Shown: one piece after another, positions 36,228 to 45,062 of the stretch
Layout: every line of letters begins with the position of its first letter
Position numbering within the stretch: position 1 is the first letter of the stretch
NCBI GenBank assembly: GCA_019509785.1
Contig: JAEKLQ010000047.1
Location: 1 to 64,000 of the forward strand
Length of the DNA stretch: 64,000 nucleotides
Origin: Fibrobacterota bacterium
GTDB taxonomy: Bacteria > Fibrobacterota > Fibrobacteria > UBA11236
Direction: 5' to 3'
The notes under the pieces: model-generated
What the model was told of the DNA's origin: nothing
The model's database searches: none
What the model saw: only the letters and a program-made list of their open reading frames with translations
Made by a program: the position numbers and the translations under genes

Positions 36228-37375
36228 GCGCGGCGAGCCCACACCTGCCCCCGGGATTCGCCTTGCGGGAAACGCTTTCCGACGGGAGCCAGGAGTACTT
36301 CCTCAACATGGGCCCGCAGCACCCGTCCACCCACGGGGTGCTCAAACTGGTGGTGCGCCTCGATGGCGAGACCGTCATCCAGGTGGTGCCGCATCTGGGC
36401 TTCATCCATCGGGCCATCGAGAAGATGGGGGAGAACGAGACCTTCGTCCAGTACATCCATCTCACCGATCGGATGGATTATCTCTCCAGCCATATGAATA
36501 ACCTGTGCGTCTGCCTGGCCATCGAGAAGGCCATGGGCATCGGCGTGCCGGAACGCGGGGAATACATCCGCGTGATGGTTTCCGAGCTGCAACGCATCCA
36601 GAGCCATCTTTTATGGTGGGGATGTTTCGGTATGGATCTGGGGGCGGTGACCGCCTTCCTGTACGGCTTCAAGGAGCGGGAAAAGATCACCGCCCTATTC
36701 GAGGAGCTGTGCGGGGCCCGGCTCACCATGAACTTCTTCCGGCCCGGGGGATCGAGTGCGGACGTGCCGCCCGGCTTCATCCCGCGCGTGCGCGAAATCA
36801 TCGAGGACATGAAGTTCAACCTGCATGAGTTCGACACCTTGCTCTCCAAGAATCCCATCATCCGGGAACGCAGCTACAAGGTCGGCTGCCTGTCCCGCGA
36901 GAAGGCGATCAGCTACGGCTGCACCGGGCCGGTGGGGCGGGCGTCCGGGATGGACTTCGACGTGCGCAAGCATCAGCCTTATTCCATCTACGACCGGTTC
37001 CAGTTCGATGTGCCCGTGGGCCGGAACGGCGACTGCTATGATCGCTATATGGTGCGTATGGAGGAGATGCGGCAATCCATCCGCATCCTGGAACAGGCGG
37101 CGGATAGCTTCCCGGAAGGGCAATACCGCTCTAAGGAGAAGCCGGCCTATAAGGTTCCGGCGGGATCGTATTTCGCGTCGGTAGAGACGGCGCGAGGGAT
37201 GAATTGCACCTATATGGTTTCCGACAATAGCTTCAAGCCCTACCGCATCAAGACCCGCTCCCCGAACTTTTCCAACCTTTCGGCCCTGAACGAGATGGCG
37301 GCCGGAGGCAAGATCGCCGACCTGGTGACCATCCTCTCCACCTTGGACATCATCGTCCCGGATATCGATCGATGA
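36224..37375 (+). CDS. nuoD: NADH-quinone oxidoreductase subunit D
   Basis: A 383-residue 49-kDa-type subunit with [21 protein letters not shown], the [11 protein letters not shown] helix, [18 protein letters not shown], and the C-terminal [18 protein letters not shown] that lies by the quinone site. It pairs with the NuoBC fusion in the Q-module. The likely start is the TTG at 36224 overlapping the nuoBC stop, with AGAGGG 7 nt upstream. The next gene begins in its final ATGA. Confidence 0.95.
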   Translation: MSAASPHLPPGFALRETLSDGSQEYFLNMGPQHPSTHGVLKLVVRLDGETVIQVVPHLGFIHRAIEKMGENETFVQYIHLTDRMDYLSSHMNNLCVCLAIEKAMGIGVPERGEYIRVMVSELQRIQSHLLWWGCFGMDLGAVTAFLYGFKEREKITALFEELCGARLTMNFFRPGGSSADVPPGFIPRVREIIEDMKFNLHEFDTLLSKNPIIRERSYKVGCLSREKAISYGCTGPVGRASGMDFDVRKHQPYSIYDRFQFDVPVGRNGDCYDRYMVRMEEMRQSIRILEQAADSFPEGQYRSKEKPAYKVPAGSYFASVETARGMNCTYMVSDNSFKPYRIKTRSPNFSNLSALNEMAAGGKIADLVTILSTLDIIVPDIDR

Positions 37376-38454
37376 AGGCCTATCCCGTCAACCATCCCGT
37401 CGGCGATTTCGTGCGCGAGCTTTTGCCGCCGCTCCCGGCGGCCATCGTGAACGGGGCCATCGCCGTGGCCGCGGTCGCCGCCCTGGTGGTGGTCACGGCC
37501 ATTTTCCTGGTCTGGCTCGAGCGCAAGATGTGCGCGCATTTCCAGGCCCGCCTCGGCCCCATGCGGGTCGGCTGGCACGGCGCTCTGCAACCTATCGCCG
37601 ACTCCATCAAGCTACTACTCAAGGAAAACCTCCGGCCAAAGGCCGTGGACGTGCTGGCTTATTACCTGGCGCCGCTATTGCCCATCACCGGATCCTTCCT
37701 GGTGCTGGCGGTCATTCCCTTCGATGCGAACCTGCAAGCGGCGGATCCGGAAGCCGGCGTAGTGTACCTGGCCGCGGTTTCCGGCCTCGGGATCCTGGGC
37801 ATCCTGATCGGCGGTTGGGGATCGAACAACAAGTATTCCTTGCTGGGGGCCATGCGCGCGGGCGCCCAGCTTTTCTCCTACGAGCTCTCCATGGTGCTGT
37901 GCATGCTACTGGTGGTCATGGCCAGCGGGACAGCCTCTTTGCGGGGGATCGTGATGTCCCAGCAGGGAACGGTGCTGGATTGGTGGATCGTGAAGCTGCC
38001 GGGCTCGGGCCTGTTGGCTTTCCTGCTTTTCCTGGTGTCTTCGACGGCCGAACTGAATCGGGGCCCGCTGGATTTGTCGGAAGCGGAATCGGAGCTGACG
38101 GGGGGATTCCACACGGAGTATGCCGGAATGGGATTCTCCATGTTCTTCCTGGCCGAGTTCGTGAACATGTTCGCGGCCGCCGGGCTGGGCGCCACTTTCT
38201 TCCTGGGCGGATTCCTGGCGCCCCATATCGGGCTGGGTCCGGTGGATACCGTTCTCGATTTCGTGCCGGGCTGGATGTGGTTCGGTCTCAAGGCTTATTT
38301 CCTCATCTTCCTGTACATGTGGTTCCGCTGGACCTTCCCGCGGCTGCGCATCGATCATCTGCTCGCGTTGGAATGGAAGATCCTTTTGCCCGCCTCCCTG
38401 GCCAACCTGTTGTTGGGCGCCGGCCTCATCACCTTTAACCTCATGTTGCCCTGA
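37372..38454 (+). CDS. nuoH: NADH-quinone oxidoreductase subunit H
   Basis: A 360-residue integral membrane subunit with about eight TM helices that forms the quinone chamber. Conserved features are ERKMCAHFQARLGPMRVGWHG, KLLLKEN, and ELNRGPLDLSEAESELTGGFHTEY (quoted here in two parts of the same loop). It starts in the nuoD stop (ATGA) and ends 9 nt before nuoI. Confidence 0.95.
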   Translation: MKAYPVNHPVGDFVRELLPPLPAAIVNGAIAVAAVAALVVVTAIFLVWLERKMCAHFQARLGPMRVGWHGALQPIADSIKLLLKENLRPKAVDVLAYYLAPLLPITGSFLVLAVIPFDANLQAADPEAGVVYLAAVSGLGILGILIGGWGSNNKYSLLGAMRAGAQLFSYELSMVLCMLLVVMASGTASLRGIVMSQQGTVLDWWIVKLPGSGLLAFLLFLVSSTAELNRGPLDLSEAESELTGGFHTEYAGMGFSMFFLAEFVNMFAAAGLGATFFLGGFLAPHIGLGPVDTVLDFVPGWMWFGLKAYFLIFLYMWFRWTFPRLRIDHLLALEWKILLPASLANLLLGAGLITFNLMLP

Positions 38455-38463
38455 ATCGCCATC

Positions 38464-38946
38464 ATGAACACTGAACCCATCAACCCTAACGAGACCCCTC
38501 AGCCTGAGGAATTCGGCATCGGGCGGTTGCTGCGCGATGCGGCTTCCCTGATCAAGGGCATGGCCGTAACACTCGGTTACTTGCTGCGGCCATCAAGGAT
38601 CGTAACGCGGCCCTACCCGGAAAACCGTGACACCCTGAAATTCCCGCAGGCGTTCCGCGGCGAAGTGGTGATGCCCCATGATGAACAGGGCGAACATAAT
38701 TGCACGGCCTGCACCTTGTGCGAGAAGGCTTGCCCCAACGGCAGCATTTCCATCCTCACGACCAAGAACATCGCCGGCAAACGGGTGCTGGGCGAATTCG
38801 TCTACCGCCTTTCCTCCTGTACGCTTTGCAACCTGTGCATCGAAGCCTGCCCGTTCGACGCCATCCGCATGGGGCATGGTTTCGAGTTATCCGGTTACAC
38901 GCGGGACGAACTCGATCGGATCCTCAATAAAAGGGAGGGCCGCTAG
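38464..38946 (+). CDS. nuoI: NADH-quinone oxidoreductase subunit I
   Basis: A 160-residue ferredoxin-like subunit with two [4Fe-4S] motifs (CTACTLCEKACP and CTLCNLCIEACP), ligands of clusters N6a and N6b. These pass electrons toward N2 in NuoB. In complexes without NuoEFG this end of the Q-module is where reduced ferredoxin is thought to dock. The length is normal. It lies 9 nt after nuoH and 2 nt before nuoJ. Confidence 0.95.
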   Translation: MNTEPINPNETPQPEEFGIGRLLRDAASLIKGMAVTLGYLLRPSRIVTRPYPENRDTLKFPQAFRGEVVMPHDEQGEHNCTACTLCEKACPNGSISILTTKNIAGKRVLGEFVYRLSSCTLCNLCIEACPFDAIRMGHGFELSGYTRDELDRILNKREGR

Positions 38947-38948
38947 GC

Positions 38949-39485
38949 ATGCGCGACCTCTTCGGTTTCGCCGTCTGTTCGGCGCTCTTGGGACTGGCCG
39001 TGCTTACCGTGGCAGCCCGCAACCTGTTCCGCGCGGCCCTGGCCCTGCTCGGCGTCCTGTTCGCCACCGCCATCCTATTCCTTTTGCTCCAGGCCGAACT
39101 AGTGGCCCTGGTGCAAGTGATGGTCTACATCGGCGGCATCATGATCTTCGTGCTCTATGCGGTGCTTCTGACTTCGGAGCTGGGCGGCCATATGCCGGCT
39201 CCCGCTTGGCGCGCGTCCGGATCCGCGGCGGCGGTCTCCCTGGCATCCCTGATCGCCTTGGCGGGATTTTTCCGATCGGCGGGAACGGGCTCCGAAGGCG
39301 CCGTCGGGAATATCGCTTCCGTCAAATCCCTGGGATTGAGGTTGCTCGATGCCGGGCCCGGAGGGTTCCTGGTTCCTTTCGAACTCGTTTCCGTCCTGCT
39401 GCTGGCCGCAATGGTCGGGGCCATCGCCATCGCGCGGCCGAGCGGCGCGGCGGAAGGTAAGGCCGAACCCCAGGCGGGCCCATGA
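38949..39485 (+). CDS. nuoJ: NADH-quinone oxidoreductase subunit J
   Basis: A 178-residue membrane subunit with five TM helices. The family hallmark is the pi-bulge helix region VALVQVMVYIGGIMIFVLYAV (split here only for reading: VALVQVMVYIGG, then IMIFVLYAV). It belongs to the E-channel region coupling quinone chemistry to proton transfer. Its end overlaps nuoK by 4 nt. Confidence 0.92.
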   Translation: MRDLFGFAVCSALLGLAVLTVAARNLFRAALALLGVLFATAILFLLLQAELVALVQVMVYIGGIMIFVLYAVLLTSELGGHMPAPAWRASGSAAAVSLASLIALAGFFRSAGTGSEGAVGNIASVKSLGLRLLDAGPGGFLVPFELVSVLLLAAMVGAIAIARPSGAAEGKAEPQAGP

Positions 39486-39799
39486 ACCTCACCGTTTGCC
39501 TGGGAGTCACCGCCCTGCTTTTCGCCATGGGCGCCTACGGGCTCTTGACGCGGCGGAACATGATCGCCGCCCTCATGTCGCTGGAACTCATGGTCAACGC
39601 CGCCCTCATCAACTTCGTGGCCTTCGCCCGTTTCGGCGGCGGACCGGGCGCGCGCGATGCCGAGGCGGGACCAATTTTCGTGCTCTTCGCGGTGGCGGTT
39701 ACGGCGGCGGAAATGGCCCTGGGGCTCGCCATCGTCATCGCCTTGCACCGCGCGCGCCGCGATCTCGATCCCACGGATTTGGACGGATTACATGGATAG
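39482..39799 (+). CDS. nuoK: NADH-quinone oxidoreductase subunit K
   Basis: A 105-residue subunit with three TM helices. The buried glutamates for proton transfer are visible in MSLELMVNAALINFV and AVTAAEMALGLAIVIAL. The last codons overlap nuoL by 8 nt. Length and residues are typical. Confidence 0.93.
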   Translation: MNLTVCLGVTALLFAMGAYGLLTRRNMIAALMSLELMVNAALINFVAFARFGGGPGARDAEAGPIFVLFAVAVTAAEMALGLAIVIALHRARRDLDPTDLDGLHG

Positions 39800-41831
39800 C
39801 GAGGGCCCTTCCAACCCAATCCTCGGCGGAGCACTGGTACTTGCCGCCTATGGCGTTCTCCTGCTGCCGCTCCTTTCCTTCCTGATCAACGGACTTTGGC
39901 TCGGGCGCAAAAGCGCCAAGGCATCCGGTTGGTCGGCCGCCGTCCTCATGGGCGGAACCTTGGCCTTAGCCATCGTCCTGGCCTTGGGCTATCATGCCCA
40001 AGTCCTCGGCCGCCCGGAATTCCCCGGCCAAACCGCTTTGGCTTTCGATCACCTCTGGCTTCCCTTCGGCCCCGGCGCGACGCAAGCGGCCAGGTTCGGC
40101 TTCCTGTTGGATCCCATTTCGGTGATGATGGTACTGGTCGTCGCCTGCATCTCCTTCCTGGTGCACGTCTACTCCATCGGCTACATGCAGGGCGATGAAG
40201 GGGCGGGACGCTTTTTCCCCACGCTCTCCTTTTTCACCTTCGCCATGCTGGGCTTGGTGGCCTCCAGTAATCTGCTGGAAACCTTCTTCTTCTGGGAACT
40301 GGTCGGCGTTTCTTCTTACCTACTAATCGGGTTCTGGTACCGGAAGCCCGCGGCGGTGGCCGCCAGCAAGAAGGCCTTCATCATGACCCGCTTCGCGGAC
40401 GCCTTCTTCCTGATGGGCGCGTTGTTGGTGGGATTACGGGCCAACGGCTTCGACTTCCTGGTGCTGAACAGCCCCGCCGCGGCCGCGGCGCTGAACCAGA
40501 AGGTAGCCCTCGGCTTCTGCTCCGTGAACCTGCTGGCCCTGGGGACCTTCCTCATCTTCATGGGCGCTTGGGGTAAATCGGCCATGTTCCCCCTGCATGG
40601 GTGGCTTCCCGATGCCATGGAAGGCCCCACGCCGGTTTCCTCCCTGATCCATTCCGCCACCATGGTGGTGGCCGGCGTCTATCTGACCGCCCGCCTCTTC
40701 CCGCTGTTCTCGGCGTCCGGGTCCACCTTGACCGTGGTGGAAATCACCGGCGGCTTTACGGCGCTCTTCGCCGCCGTCATCGCCTGCACCCAGATGGATC
40801 TGAAACGCATCCTGGCTTTTTCCACTCTCTCCCAATTGGGCCTGATGATGGCTTCGTTGGGGGCCGGCGCGCCCGCCCATGCGGACGCCGGACAGGCCCT
40901 GCCTTACGTGCTGGCCTACTCGGCCTCCATGTTCCACGTCTTCACCCATGCCTTCTTCAAGTGCCTGCTATTCCTCTCGGCGGGCGTGGTCATCCACGCC
41001 ATCCATAGCAACGATATACGGGACGCGGGCGGTCTACGCAAGGCCTTGCCCCTGACCTATGCCGCCACCTTGATCGCGGTGCTGGCCATCGCCGGCCTCC
41101 CGCCCTTTTCGGGGTTTTTCTCCAAGGACGAAATCCTCTTGGCGGCCTTCCGGAACGGGCATTACATCGGCTTCGCCGCCACCTTGATCACCGGCGGTCT
41201 CACCGCCTTCTACATGACCCGCTATTTCTTGTTGGCCTTCCACGGGCCCGCCGCGAGCCGTGCGGATCAATCCCATGGCCCTGCCGCTCCCCCCCATGAA
41301 GCATGGTTAATGGTGCTTCCCATTCTCATCCTGGCCCTACCCAGCGCCGTGATCGGATGGCTGACGAAGGATTTCTTCGTGGCCCACGTAGTGCCCGGCG
41401 CCTTCTCCGACGCGATGGGAGCTGGTGAAACGACGGCTCCCGAGGGCGACCTCGCCTGGCTTCCTTGGATAGCTTCGGCCATGGCGGCGTCCGGGGTCCT
41501 CCTGGGCTGGTTGTTTTATGGCCGCAAGGATCGGAAGGTCGGCTATCCTGAAGGTACGGCGCCTGCCTGGTATCGCCTGATTCAGAACAAGTTCTACATC
41601 GATGATCTCTACCTGTTCCTGGCGCGCAAGGCGGTCAATCGCGGAGTGGCGGCGCCGGCAAACTGGACCGAGCGCAAGATCATCAACGGCTCATTCGATG
41701 CCGGCATCGGCATGATCCGCCGTCTCGCGGCGGGCCAGAGCCGGTTCCAGAACGGGCAGGTGCAACGCTATATCGCGGTGGCGCTCCTGGGCCTCATCCT
41801 CCTTTGCCTTCTTGGAAGGACGCTTTTCTAA
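39792..41831 (+). CDS. nuoL: NADH-quinone oxidoreductase subunit L
   Basis: A 679-residue antiporter-like proton pump subunit of about 16 TM helices. It has the MRP-type core (FFFWELVGVSSYLLIGFW with the key Glu, GAWGKSAMFPLHGWLPDAM with the Lys, SALIHSATMVVAGVY-like region) and a C-terminal extension containing the lateral helix. The ATG at 39792 inside the nuoK end was chosen; the earlier frame from 39657 is a shadow of nuoK. The nuoM start overlaps its stop (TAATG). Confidence 0.95.
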   Translation: MDSEGPSNPILGGALVLAAYGVLLLPLLSFLINGLWLGRKSAKASGWSAAVLMGGTLALAIVLALGYHAQVLGRPEFPGQTALAFDHLWLPFGPGATQAARFGFLLDPISVMMVLVVACISFLVHVYSIGYMQGDEGAGRFFPTLSFFTFAMLGLVASSNLLETFFFWELVGVSSYLLIGFWYRKPAAVAASKKAFIMTRFADAFFLMGALLVGLRANGFDFLVLNSPAAAAALNQKVALGFCSVNLLALGTFLIFMGAWGKSAMFPLHGWLPDAMEGPTPVSSLIHSATMVVAGVYLTARLFPLFSASGSTLTVVEITGGFTALFAAVIACTQMDLKRILAFSTLSQLGLMMASLGAGAPAHADAGQALPYVLAYSASMFHVFTHAFFKCLLFLSAGVVIHAIHSNDIRDAGGLRKALPLTYAATLIAVLAIAGLPPFSGFFSKDEILLAAFRNGHYIGFAATLITGGLTAFYMTRYFLLAFHGPAASRADQSHGPAAPPHEAWLMVLPILILALPSAVIGWLTKDFFVAHVVPGAFSDAMGAGETTAPEGDLAWLPWIASAMAASGVLLGWLFYGRKDRKVGYPEGTAPAWYRLIQNKFYIDDLYLFLARKAVNRGVAAPANWTERKIINGSFDAGIGMIRRLAAGQSRFQNGQVQRYIAVALLGLILLCLLGRTLF

Positions 41832-43381
41832 TGGACGCCTCGGGTTCCTCGGGCAGCCTGCTCCTCAGCCTCACCTGGCTTGCGCCTTTGGCGTCGGCCT
41901 TCATCCTGATGGCCATTCCCGCGGACAGGCTCGCCGTCGTCCGCCGCTTCACCCTGGCCGTGAACGCCGCGGTGCTGGCCCTGATCGTTTATCTCGGCAC
42001 TATCTTCGCCCTGCATCCGCCAATCGCCCCGTCCGGGTCCAGCGTCACCGCCCTGGCCTTCGCCGCCAAGCTTCCCTGGTTCCCCTCCCTGAACATCCAT
42101 TACCAGGTGGGAGTGGATGCCATATCGATGTCCCTGATGTTCCTGGCCGCCGTGATCGTATTCACGGGAGCGCTGGCGAGCTGGAACATCGAGGCCGATC
42201 AGCACGGCCCGCATGGATCGGGAGGTAAGGCCAAGGAATTCTTCATCCTGCTGCAATTGCTCGCGGCGGGCGTATTCGGAAGCTTCATCTCCTTCGATCT
42301 CTTCACCTTCTTCGTCTTCAACGAGCTCACGCTTATCCCCACTTATCTCCTCATCGGCCTGTTCGGGAGCGGCCGCAAGTCCTACGCGGCCATGAAGCTC
42401 AACCTTATGCTCATGGGCGGATCGGCCCTGATCCTGGTGGGCATCTTCGGGCTTTTCTTCCAGAGCGGCATCCGCAGTTTCGACATCCTGGAACTGGCCC
42501 AGGTGCATTTCGGCGCGGGCTTCCAGCGCTGGGCCTTCCCGTCCCTGTTCCTGGGCTTCGGCATCCTGGGGAACATGTTCCCCTTCCACATCTGGTCTCC
42601 CGACGGCCATGCTTCGGCGCCCACCGCCATCTCCATGCTGTTGGCGGGCGTGCACATGAAACTGGGAAGTTACGGTTGCCTCCGCATCGCCATGTACCTG
42701 CTGCCCGAGGGCGCGCGGGAATGGATGGACGTCTTCCTGGTCCTGGCCGCGGCCGGGACGGTGTGGGGCGCATTCGTCGCGACCAAGCAGAAGGATCTCA
42801 AGTACCTGAACGCGTATGCTTCCGTCTCGCACTGCGGGCTGGTCTTCCTGGGATTGGCGGTGTTCACCGCCATCGGCCTGCGCGGCGCGGTGCTGCAAAT
42901 GCTGGCCCACGGCTTCATCACGGCGGCGATGTTCTGCCTCATCGGGATGATCTATTCCCGCACGCATACCCGTCAGATCCCGGATATGGGCGGGCTGATG
43001 GCGAAGATGCCCTTCCTGGGCGTGGGTTTCGTCCTGGCCGGATTCGCCGCCCTGGGGCTTCCCGGCATGGCGGGCTTCATGGCGGAGCTGAACATTTTCC
43101 TGGGCGGCTTCAGCTCGGATAGGACCCTGGCGCGCCTATGCACGGCGGCTGCGCTCACTTCCATCATAGTGGCGGCCGTGTACGTGCTGCGCGCCACCAA
43201 TTCCATCCTGAACGGCCCGGAGCGGAGCGGAAACGCCACCTTAACCGACGCTACTTGGGTGGAAAAGGCGCCGGTGGCGCTCCTTTTGGCGTGCATTTTG
43301 GCCCTTGGCCTCTTTCCCGGACCTTTGGTTTCCCTCGTGGACGGGGCCCTGCAACCCATCCTCAACAACCTGAATCGGTGA
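41831..43381 (+). CDS. nuoM: NADH-quinone oxidoreductase subunit M
   Basis: A 516-residue antiporter-like subunit of 14 TM helices, with the conserved glutamate in FFVFNELTLIPTYLLIGLFG, the central HIWSPDGHASAPTAISMLLA region (a family-typical loop) and KQKDLKYLNAYASVSHCG. It pumps protons in the membrane arm. The start is the ATG sharing a base with the nuoL stop; GGAAGGA lies about 11 nt upstream. Confidence 0.95.
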   Translation: MDASGSSGSLLLSLTWLAPLASAFILMAIPADRLAVVRRFTLAVNAAVLALIVYLGTIFALHPPIAPSGSSVTALAFAAKLPWFPSLNIHYQVGVDAISMSLMFLAAVIVFTGALASWNIEADQHGPHGSGGKAKEFFILLQLLAAGVFGSFISFDLFTFFVFNELTLIPTYLLIGLFGSGRKSYAAMKLNLMLMGGSALILVGIFGLFFQSGIRSFDILELAQVHFGAGFQRWAFPSLFLGFGILGNMFPFHIWSPDGHASAPTAISMLLAGVHMKLGSYGCLRIAMYLLPEGAREWMDVFLVLAAAGTVWGAFVATKQKDLKYLNAYASVSHCGLVFLGLAVFTAIGLRGAVLQMLAHGFITAAMFCLIGMIYSRTHTRQIPDMGGLMAKMPFLGVGFVLAGFAALGLPGMAGFMAELNIFLGGFSSDRTLARLCTAAALTSIIVAAVYVLRATNSILNGPERSGNATLTDATWVEKAPVALLLACILALGLFPGPLVSLVDGALQPILNNLNR

Positions 43382-43388
43382 AGCTCGC

Positions 43389-44837
43389 ATGATTATCCTG
43401 CCCTTCCTGCCGGAAATCGCCCTCTTGGGTTTGTCGATCCTCATCCTGGGAATGGAGATGGGCCGGGATGGCGTGGCGGTCCGCCGGGGAGGCAGGGGCG
43501 TATTCCATGCGGCCTGGGCGGGATTGTCCGCGATCCTGATCCTCGAGGCGCTGGCTTCCTGGACCGATCTAACCACTTCCATTGGTAGTTATCGAACCAG
43601 CCGGGATATCGGCCTTTGGAAGCAGATTTTCCTGCTTGCCACCTTCGCCACCGTGCTCCTGTCCCCGGCCTACTTCCGGGCCGGAGGCAATGCCCGCGGC
43701 GTCCTCACGCGGCCCGGAACCTTCTACGCCTTACTACTGCTATGCACCCTGGGCATGTTCGCCCTCATCTCTGCCCGGGATCTGCTCACCTTCTATCTCG
43801 GCATCGAGCTCGCCACCTTGCCGCTTTATGCGCTGGCCGCCTTCCAACCCAAGGACGGCGATTCCGTGGAAGCGGGATCCAAGTATATGCTCATGGGCGG
43901 TTTCTCTTCGGCCTTGTCCTTGTTCGGCATCTCCTTCCTGTATGGCTCGGCGGGAAGCCTGGGATTCGACGCCCTGAACCTGGCGGCCCAGGGAAACTCG
44001 GGTACGGGCCTGCTCCAGATCGGGGTCTACCTGCTGCTGGGAGGATTGGGCTTCAAGTTGGCCATGGCGCCCCTGCATATGTGGGCGCCGGACGTCTACC
44101 AAGGTTCCCCGACGCCCGTGATGGCATTCCTGTCCGTCGCGTCCAAGGCCGCGGCGGTGGCGGCTACCGCCCTTTTATTCCTCGGGCCTTTGGAGCCCTT
44201 GCGGCCTTCCTTGATTGGCATCCTTTCGGTGGCGGCCGTCCTCACCATGGCGGTGGGGAACCTGGGTGCGATGCGTCAATCCAACCTGCGCCGCTTCGTC
44301 GCCTATTCCTCCATCGCCCAGGTAGGCTATTTCCTGGTGGGTTTCACCGGGGAATCCGGGGCCGCACGGGTCGCCTTGCAATACAACCTGCTGGCCTATG
44401 GCGTAACCAGCTTCGCGTTGTACTTCATCATCAGCATCATCGGCAAGGAGGGCCCGGAAACCTTGGCCGGACTGCGAGGGCTCTCCCGGCGGAGTCCGGC
44501 ATTGGCCGCCTTGTTGGCCCTTACCATGTTTTCCTTGGCGGGCCTGCCCCCCTTGGCGGGTTTCCTGGGAAAGTTCCTCCTCTTCTCGGCCGCGGCGGGG
44601 GAGGGGCACTACGTGCTCGTGGCCTTCGCGCTAGGGAATGCGGTCGTGTCCTTTTACTACTACATGCTGCTGGTTAAGGAAGCCTATCTGGCGCCAGCGG
44701 ATGAAGGGCGGTCGGCCATCGCCTTGTCCCTGGCGCATAAGATCGGGTTGGCGATCTTGGCTCTGCTTTTGATCGTGCTGGGCGCGTGTCCCGGGGTGCT
44801 GGGATATTTGCAAGCGGTCGCGCCCTCGGCCGGGTAA
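43389..44837 (+). CDS. nuoN: NADH-quinone oxidoreductase subunit N
   Basis: A 482-residue antiporter-like subunit, 14 TM helices, with FYLGIELATLPLYALAAF (key Glu), KLAMAPLHMWAPDVYQGSPT and LRRFVAYSSIAQVGYFLVG. It is the last nuo gene. The operon therefore ends without nuoE, nuoF and nuoG. No clear terminator follows within 200 bp. Confidence 0.95.
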   Translation: MIILPFLPEIALLGLSILILGMEMGRDGVAVRRGGRGVFHAAWAGLSAILILEALASWTDLTTSIGSYRTSRDIGLWKQIFLLATFATVLLSPAYFRAGGNARGVLTRPGTFYALLLLCTLGMFALISARDLLTFYLGIELATLPLYALAAFQPKDGDSVEAGSKYMLMGGFSSALSLFGISFLYGSAGSLGFDALNLAAQGNSGTGLLQIGVYLLLGGLGFKLAMAPLHMWAPDVYQGSPTPVMAFLSVASKAAAVAATALLFLGPLEPLRPSLIGILSVAAVLTMAVGNLGAMRQSNLRRFVAYSSIAQVGYFLVGFTGESGAARVALQYNLLAYGVTSFALYFIISIIGKEGPETLAGLRGLSRRSPALAALLALTMFSLAGLPPLAGFLGKFLLFSAAAGEGHYVLVAFALGNAVVSFYYYMLLVKEAYLAPADEGRSAIALSLAHKIGLAILALLLIVLGACPGVLGYLQAVAPSAG

Positions 44838-45062
44838 CGAGGCGCCGGTTGCCGACCAAGCCCATTCCCTAATGCCGCATAGCATCCCATGGCCTATTTT
44901 TACAATTCTCAAATCCTCCCATCCAACAACGGCCGGGTTATTGGTCATTTGAGGCAGGTATCGGTTCGCCAATCGGATCTTGCTCCGAATTGAGCTAAAT
45001 TTTCCCGGGGTCTATTTCCTCTTTCGGTGCTATTTCTAAGGATGAAGCGGAAGGTAAACGTC

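Noticed and set aside
44838-45062. tRNA or small RNA gene after the nuo operon
   Set aside because: No cloverleaf arms, CCA end or terminator-like structure was seen in this spacer.
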